Source: Bacillota bacterium (GTDB lineage Bacteria > Bacillota > SHA-98 > Ch115 > JABLXJ01). From it: a stretch of DNA of 64,000 nt. The notes under the pieces are model-generated. The model was given only the letters and a program-made list of their open reading frames with translations, made no database searches and had not been told where the DNA came from. Numbering within the stretch: the stretch's first letter is position 1; each line of letters opens with the position of its first letter. Both the position numbers and the translations under genes were made by a program. The DNA lies in the NCBI GenBank assembly GCA_013178125.1, contig JABLXJ010000009.1:62001-126000 (forward strand). The letters are read 5' to 3'. Positions 60,816 through 64,000 of this stretch are shown piece by piece.

Positions 60816-61490
60816 TTATAACAGACCGAATAGCGCCGCGTCAACCCACTCACCGATGGGATTGTCATATCCCGCAAGATAGTGAGCATAGTGAGCGTGC
60901 AGGCACTTTACGGCCTCCGGGTTCGTCACGTCTTTTATGCCGGCGACCCCCGTCTCTGCCAGCGCTCGCAAGATCGAAGGGAACCTGCCCTCGAGCATCT
61001 CCCGGTCATCCGGGGTCAAAAGCTCCATCCGGGCCGACGCATAATGCCTGTGCGCCCTCAAAAGCCTCTCCCGGACCTCCCAGTTATCCCTGAGCATCCC
61101 CTTGATTCTGCCGATCCACCCCCCGGCCTCGAGATCCGCAACAGCCCTATTTAACCTGGGGCATGTCAACCAGAAGGTCGTCGGGAATATCGCGATACCC
61201 TTGCCGATGCCTCTATCATTCTTCACAGGAGCGAGAACCGGGTAGGTGGTTATTACCATTGGCATACCAAGCTTACAGCTCAACGCAACCCTGACCCTAC
61301 CACGCGGCTCCCTACCAAGCTGGTGCTCGAGGATTCTCGAGAGGTCTTCACGCTTTTCAAACCTCACACCGCACACCGCAGTCCGTCTTTCACCCCTTAG
61401 TCCGTCTTTCGCCCCTTCACCGACTCTTCGACGCTTTTCTTCTTCGAACCTTTCGACTCCTCGACACCCCTTCGCCGGCCTATTCTTCAT
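60816..61490 (-). CDS. DUF501 protein
   Basis: The conserved DUF501 part begins near residue 47 (EDLSRILEHQLGREPRG) and includes YPVLAPVKNDRGIGKGIAIFPTTFWLTCP, RAHRHYASARMELL and AVKCLHAHYAHYLAGYDNPIGEWV. Function unknown; in Bacillota and Actinobacteria it is found near ppx/gppA or the divIC region. The first 45 residues are Lys/Arg/Glu rich and not conserved. The annotated ATG lies only 15 bases after a terminator-like T-run, so the true start may be further in (a GTG near residue 43). Confidence 0.8.
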   Translation of the reverse strand: MKNRPAKGCRGVERFEEEKRRRVGEGAKDGLRGERRTAVCGVRFEKREDLSRILEHQLGREPRGRVRVALSCKLGMPMVITTYPVLAPVKNDRGIGKGIAIFPTTFWLTCPRLNRAVADLEAGGWIGRIKGMLRDNWEVRERLLRAHRHYASARMELLTPDDREMLEGRFPSILRALAETGVAGIKDVTNPEAVKCLHAHYAHYLAGYDNPIGEWVDAALFGLL

Positions 61491-61828
61491 AGGCCTATTA
61501 AGGCAAAAAAGGCGCCTCCTTTATAGAGGTGCCCCGAATTGCTCCATATATGAATTCAAGTGAATTCAAGTCTCACTCAGGTCTCACTCAGAATCTAATC
61601 CAGGAATCCATCGAATCCATCCAGATGCCCAGATAACCAAGCTTGATGCCCAGATGACAGCCGGGCAACGGCTACCCGGGAGACAGGAACATCTGGTCCC
61701 GTCTTCTGTCCATCAAGCCAACGCAAGCTCCTGCTCATCAGCCTGTCATCAGTCATCTTGTCATCAAGTCGAGCCTGTCATTAGCCCTCATTAGCCTGGG
61801 CTGGGCTAATTCGAGCCGCCCGCCTTAT
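61491..61828. other. Intergenic region between DUF501 and yabR
   Basis: A 338-base gap with no gene. It holds a terminator at 61505-61533. The remainder is a patchwork of near-repeats: GTGAATTCAAGTCTCACTCAG, AATCCATCGAATCCATCCAGATGCCCAGAT, and GTCATCAGCCTGTCATCAGTCATC. Confidence 0.6.
61505..61533 (-). terminator. Rho-independent terminator after the yabR unit
   Basis: On the minus strand GGCACCTC (61533-61526) pairs with GAGGCGCC (61518-61511) with one mismatch. It is followed directly by six T (61510-61505). It would end transcripts from divIC-yabR before the DUF501 gene. Confidence 0.65.
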
Positions 61829-62236
61829 CTAAACATCATCAAAACGGCTGTATCTTGTCCCGCGGCCGCCGCGTTTCGACTCCATGCTCCGCTTGAGATC
61901 CGCCTGCCGTTCGTCGCTTTCTCTGAGGAACCTGCTTAATTTGTCCTCAAAGGACTGCTGGACTACACGCCGGTGGGTCCTGCTGCGCTCTGGACGGTAA
62001 TTTGGGTTGGCCTGCTTGATCGACAACCCGATCTTGCCGTTCTCAACGGTTATAACCTTGACCTTTACAATATCGTTTTCCTTGAGGTAATCCTTGATGT
62101 CTTTTACATAGGTGTCCGCGACTTCCGAGATGTGAACCAGACCCGTCTGTCCCCCAGCAAGTTCCACGAAGGCGCCAAAATGGGTTATGCCCGTGATCTT
62201 GCCTTCAACAATACTGCCCACCACGACCGACGACAT
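61829..62236 (-). CDS. yabR: S1 RNA-binding domain protein YabR
   Basis: A 135-aa protein with an S1 domain (VGSIVEGKITGITHFGAFVELAGGQTGLVHISEVADTYV) at residues about 6-75 and a basic tail (RRVVQQSFEDKLSRFLRESDERQ). The tail is typical of YabR, the small S1 protein encoded after divIC in Bacillota. The RNA target is unknown. GGGGGA is 12 bases upstream of the ATG. It lies 134 bases after divIC. Confidence 0.92.
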   Translation of the reverse strand: MSSVVVGSIVEGKITGITHFGAFVELAGGQTGLVHISEVADTYVKDIKDYLKENDIVKVKVITVENGKIGLSIKQANPNYRPERSRTHRRVVQQSFEDKLSRFLRESDERQADLKRSMESKRGGRGTRYSRFDDV

Positions 62237-62370
62237 GCTTTCGAGATTCCCCCTTGCAATTGCTTCTTACCAAACGGATAACTATAACAGACAGCTATGC
62301 ATACAGTCGCGCAGTATTATTATAGCAGCGAGCTACAATTAGTGTCAATCAGGGAAAATCGAGAAACGCC

Positions 62371-62844
62371 CTAATCACCTATGATAATTCGACCCCGGTC
62401 TTTCCGCTCCTTTACCCGGCCCGGCGCACTAGGATCTGAAGGTCTTGCAACCACAAAGGGGGTCTCGCCGGGGTAAACAAGCCCGAGCCGCTCTCTGGCA
62501 ATTTTCTCAACATATTCGGGGCTCTTGAGGTAGGCTATCTCCGCCTCCATCTCCCTGCACTTCTGCTCCCACACGCGGATTTCCCTGTTTATAGCCGCGA
62601 CCTGGCGCCTGGCCCGGACCAGTTCCAGGTATTGCGTTGCATACACAATAAATAGAAACACCAAGAGAAGCAATAAAACCAACCTGCGGGCCTCTCGGCG
62701 GGCCACTGGTCGCCGGGCCCTTGCCTCCCCGGGGGTAGCGGTAGCTCTTGTTCTAGCGGTAGCCCTTATTGCCGGATATGAGGGTCTCGCAGAGTTCTCA
62801 CGAATACGAATCCCGGCCCCGGTTGAACCTTTATCCCTGATCAT
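62371..62844 (-). CDS. divIC: Cell-division protein DivIC/FtsB
   Basis: A 157-aa bitopic protein of the septum initiator family. A basic N-terminus of about 50 residues is followed by a membrane helix (LVLLLLLVFLFIVYA), a coiled-coil (LVRARRQVAAINREIRVWEQKCREME) and the C-terminal SPEYVEKIARERLGLVYPGE motif. It acts with FtsL and FtsQ/DivIB at the septum. Gene order yabQ-divIC-yabR is standard for spore formers. The ribosome site before the ATG is weak. Confidence 0.92.
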   Translation of the reverse strand: MIRDKGSTGAGIRIRENSARPSYPAIRATARTRATATPGEARARRPVARREARRLVLLLLLVFLFIVYATQYLELVRARRQVAAINREIRVWEQKCREMEAEIAYLKSPEYVEKIARERLGLVYPGETPFVVARPSDPSAPGRVKERKDRGRIIIGD

Positions 62845-63115
62845 GACGGATCACCACTCGCTTACGCTCGCTCGACGCATTAACTCGCCGCAGGGCCCAC
62901 CTGCAAACTCGTATATCACATACATACTATATCTATATCCCTTACAATCCCTTACATGTAAGCCCGTCCATCCCATACATCCATAAATGCGCTCATGCGT
63001 GCGTAAATGCACTCATACATGCATTTTAGTAATTCTACAAGTGTCCCGGAATCCCTGCAGCAAAGAGGGATTCCTCGTGGCGGGTATTCTTTAGTTTGAC
63101 GGGATTTTTAGTCTT

Positions 63116-63607
63116 TCAGGGTCTCCGGCTCCGGCCCTGTCCCCCAATCTCTGGCCCCGCCGGCCTCCCCGGCCTCGCCATGTTGCCTCGCCATGCTGCC
63201 AGTCGCCTCTTCAAGGCTCGCGTGATATCTCTCTCACGGATGGCGAGCTGTCGCATAGCTCGTGGCATAGTTGCGGTCACGAACTCGCTCCCAGCCCTGA
63301 CCCCTCTGAAGATCGCCAGGAAAAGCCCTATCACCCCCGGGCTTACAGTGACCCTATACAAAAAGAAACCCATAGCCGACCCAATGAATACATAAAACCG
63401 CACCTCCCCCCAGGTAGTCGAGAGGAGGGCCCCGAAGGCTATGGCCGTGGCGATGGCCCAAAAGGCCAGATCTCCAAATACAGTGCCGAGAGCGTTTGGC
63501 TGTATGAAACCCCTGAACACCCGGTAAAAATCGAAGAAAATCCCTATCATAACTCCGACGATGATGGTCGCCAGAAAGGCTGTTATCTGAGAATTTAGAG
63601 TCTCCAT
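63116..63607 (-). CDS. yabQ: Spore cortex biosynthesis protein YabQ
   Basis: A 163-aa membrane protein (METLNSQITAFLATIIVGVMIGIFFDFYRVFR, LAFWAIATAIAFGALL, FYVFIGSAMGFFLYRVTVSP). It fits YabQ, which localises to the forespore outer membrane and is needed for cortex formation under sigma-E. GGGAGCTTTGCC precedes the ATG. It is followed by divIC. The yabP gene that normally precedes it is not found directly upstream, where a lytic transglycosylase gene ends instead. Confidence 0.9.
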   Translation of the reverse strand: METLNSQITAFLATIIVGVMIGIFFDFYRVFRGFIQPNALGTVFGDLAFWAIATAIAFGALLSTTWGEVRFYVFIGSAMGFFLYRVTVSPGVIGLFLAIFRGVRAGSEFVTATMPRAMRQLAIRERDITRALKRRLAAWRGNMARPGRPAGPEIGGQGRSRRP

Positions 63608-63751
63608 GGCAAAGCTCCCACCGCCCCGTCCCCCATGCGTCCGAATCCACCCACCTATATACCCACCCGGACGCCTGCATACCCACTTGCCTGCATGTCC
63701 GCCCGCCTATCTGCTTCCTATCCGCTTTCTATCTGCTTCCTACTTCATACT

Positions 63752-64000
63752 TCAGGCTGTCCGCCTCGCAATCCAGGTGAAGAACACGATCCACGTGCAT
63801 ATGCTCAACCACATCAGCCAGACCTTCACCCTCGTCATCAGCACCAGGCCCTTTGCGAGGGCCAGCTCACCCTGGCTGCGAAAGGCCACCCAGATAGAAG
63901 CTATGCTCCTTGCGTAACCCTGGGTCTCTTTATATGGAGGGAGCCCGTCGAACTCCTCTGCGTTTGCATACCTGCTCGCAGGGTCGCTGCCTGCGTTATA
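63752..64000 (-). CDS. Lytic transglycosylase, C-terminal part
   Basis: An 82-residue C-terminus running in from beyond the window edge. YNAGSDPASRYANAEEF and GLPPYKETQGYARSI are the end of an SLT-type lytic transglycosylase domain, which cleaves peptidoglycan glycan strands. The frame continues through FRSQGELALAKGL into a hydrophobic helix (VWLMWLSICTWIVFFTWIA) before the TGA, so the protein may be anchored by its C-terminus. It is upstream of yabQ on the same strand. Confidence 0.75.
   Translation of the reverse strand, partial: YNAGSDPASRYANAEEFDGLPPYKETQGYARSIASIWVAFRSQGELALAKGLVLMTRVKVWLMWLSICTWIVFFTWIARRTA

Overview
The window reads as chromosomal DNA of a flagellated, endospore-forming member of the Bacillota (Firmicutes) with a high-GC genome. 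Evidence: a canonical Gram-positive fla/che gene order, an alpha/beta small acid-soluble spore protein, SpoVG behind a textbook sigma-H promoter, a DacF-type carboxypeptidase, the ispE-purR-spoVG neighbourhood, and yabQ-divIC-yabR. I cannot name the species. A deep clostridial or Limnochordia-like lineage is an inference only.

Layout. (1) 1-18,933, minus strand: motility and chemotaxis. In transcription order: an MCP receptor behind a sigma-D promoter, cheW, cheA, cheY, cheB, cheR, cheX, then (after a large nested palindrome and a terminator) flgB, flgC, fliE, fliF, fliG, fliH, fliI, fliJ, fliK, flgD and a partial small flagellar operon protein. (2) 19.1-25.5 kb: sporulation and cell-envelope housekeeping (SASP, an unknown 460-aa protein, spoVG, purR, a MobA/GlmU-like nucleotidyltransferase, ispE with a collagen-like insertion, a D,D-carboxypeptidase). 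(3) 26.2-28.1 kb: an L,D-transpeptidase and a VapBC-like toxin-antitoxin pair with a double palindromic operator.

(4) 28.2-45.5 kb: a catabolic island. It holds a LacI-type regulator with two operator-like sites, a GHL6/beta-galactosidase-trimerisation glycosidase, a sugar ABC importer (binding protein and two permeases, no ATPase), four URO-D/MtaA-superfamily proteins whose metal-ligand motifs have diverged from each other, a DUF1638 protein, a zinc alcohol dehydrogenase and a mannitol-1-phosphate dehydrogenase. The importer genes and the first URO-D gene look AT-richer than their neighbours. Inside the island lie gene debris (a truncated SGNH hydrolase start and an Fe-ADH tail) and a winged-helix/nuclease-like gene bracketed by arrays of a 33-bp repeat.

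(5) 45.7-50 kb: a lipoyl H-protein, a thiolase and a fused alpha-beta 2-oxoacid dehydrogenase E1. (6) 50.2-60.5 kb: one long minus-strand run with two related MFS transporters, a ChrB-N-like protein under a palindromic operator, a NUDIX hydrolase, two CxxC/CxxH (DUF6062-like) paralogues, a zinc-ribbon/HEAT protein, a dynamin-like GTPase, a universal stress protein and a CPA2-type antiporter. (7) 60.7-64 kb: tRNA-Leu(UAA), a DUF501 gene, yabR, divIC, yabQ and the 3' end of a lytic transglycosylase gene.

The strongest candidates for something undescribed are the repeat-bracketed nuclease locus (40.8-42.0 kb), the URO-D quartet attached to a sugar importer, the Usp-dynamin-HEAT-MFS cluster, and the 118-bp nested palindrome upstream of flgB. 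All calls come from reading the sequence. No database search was run.
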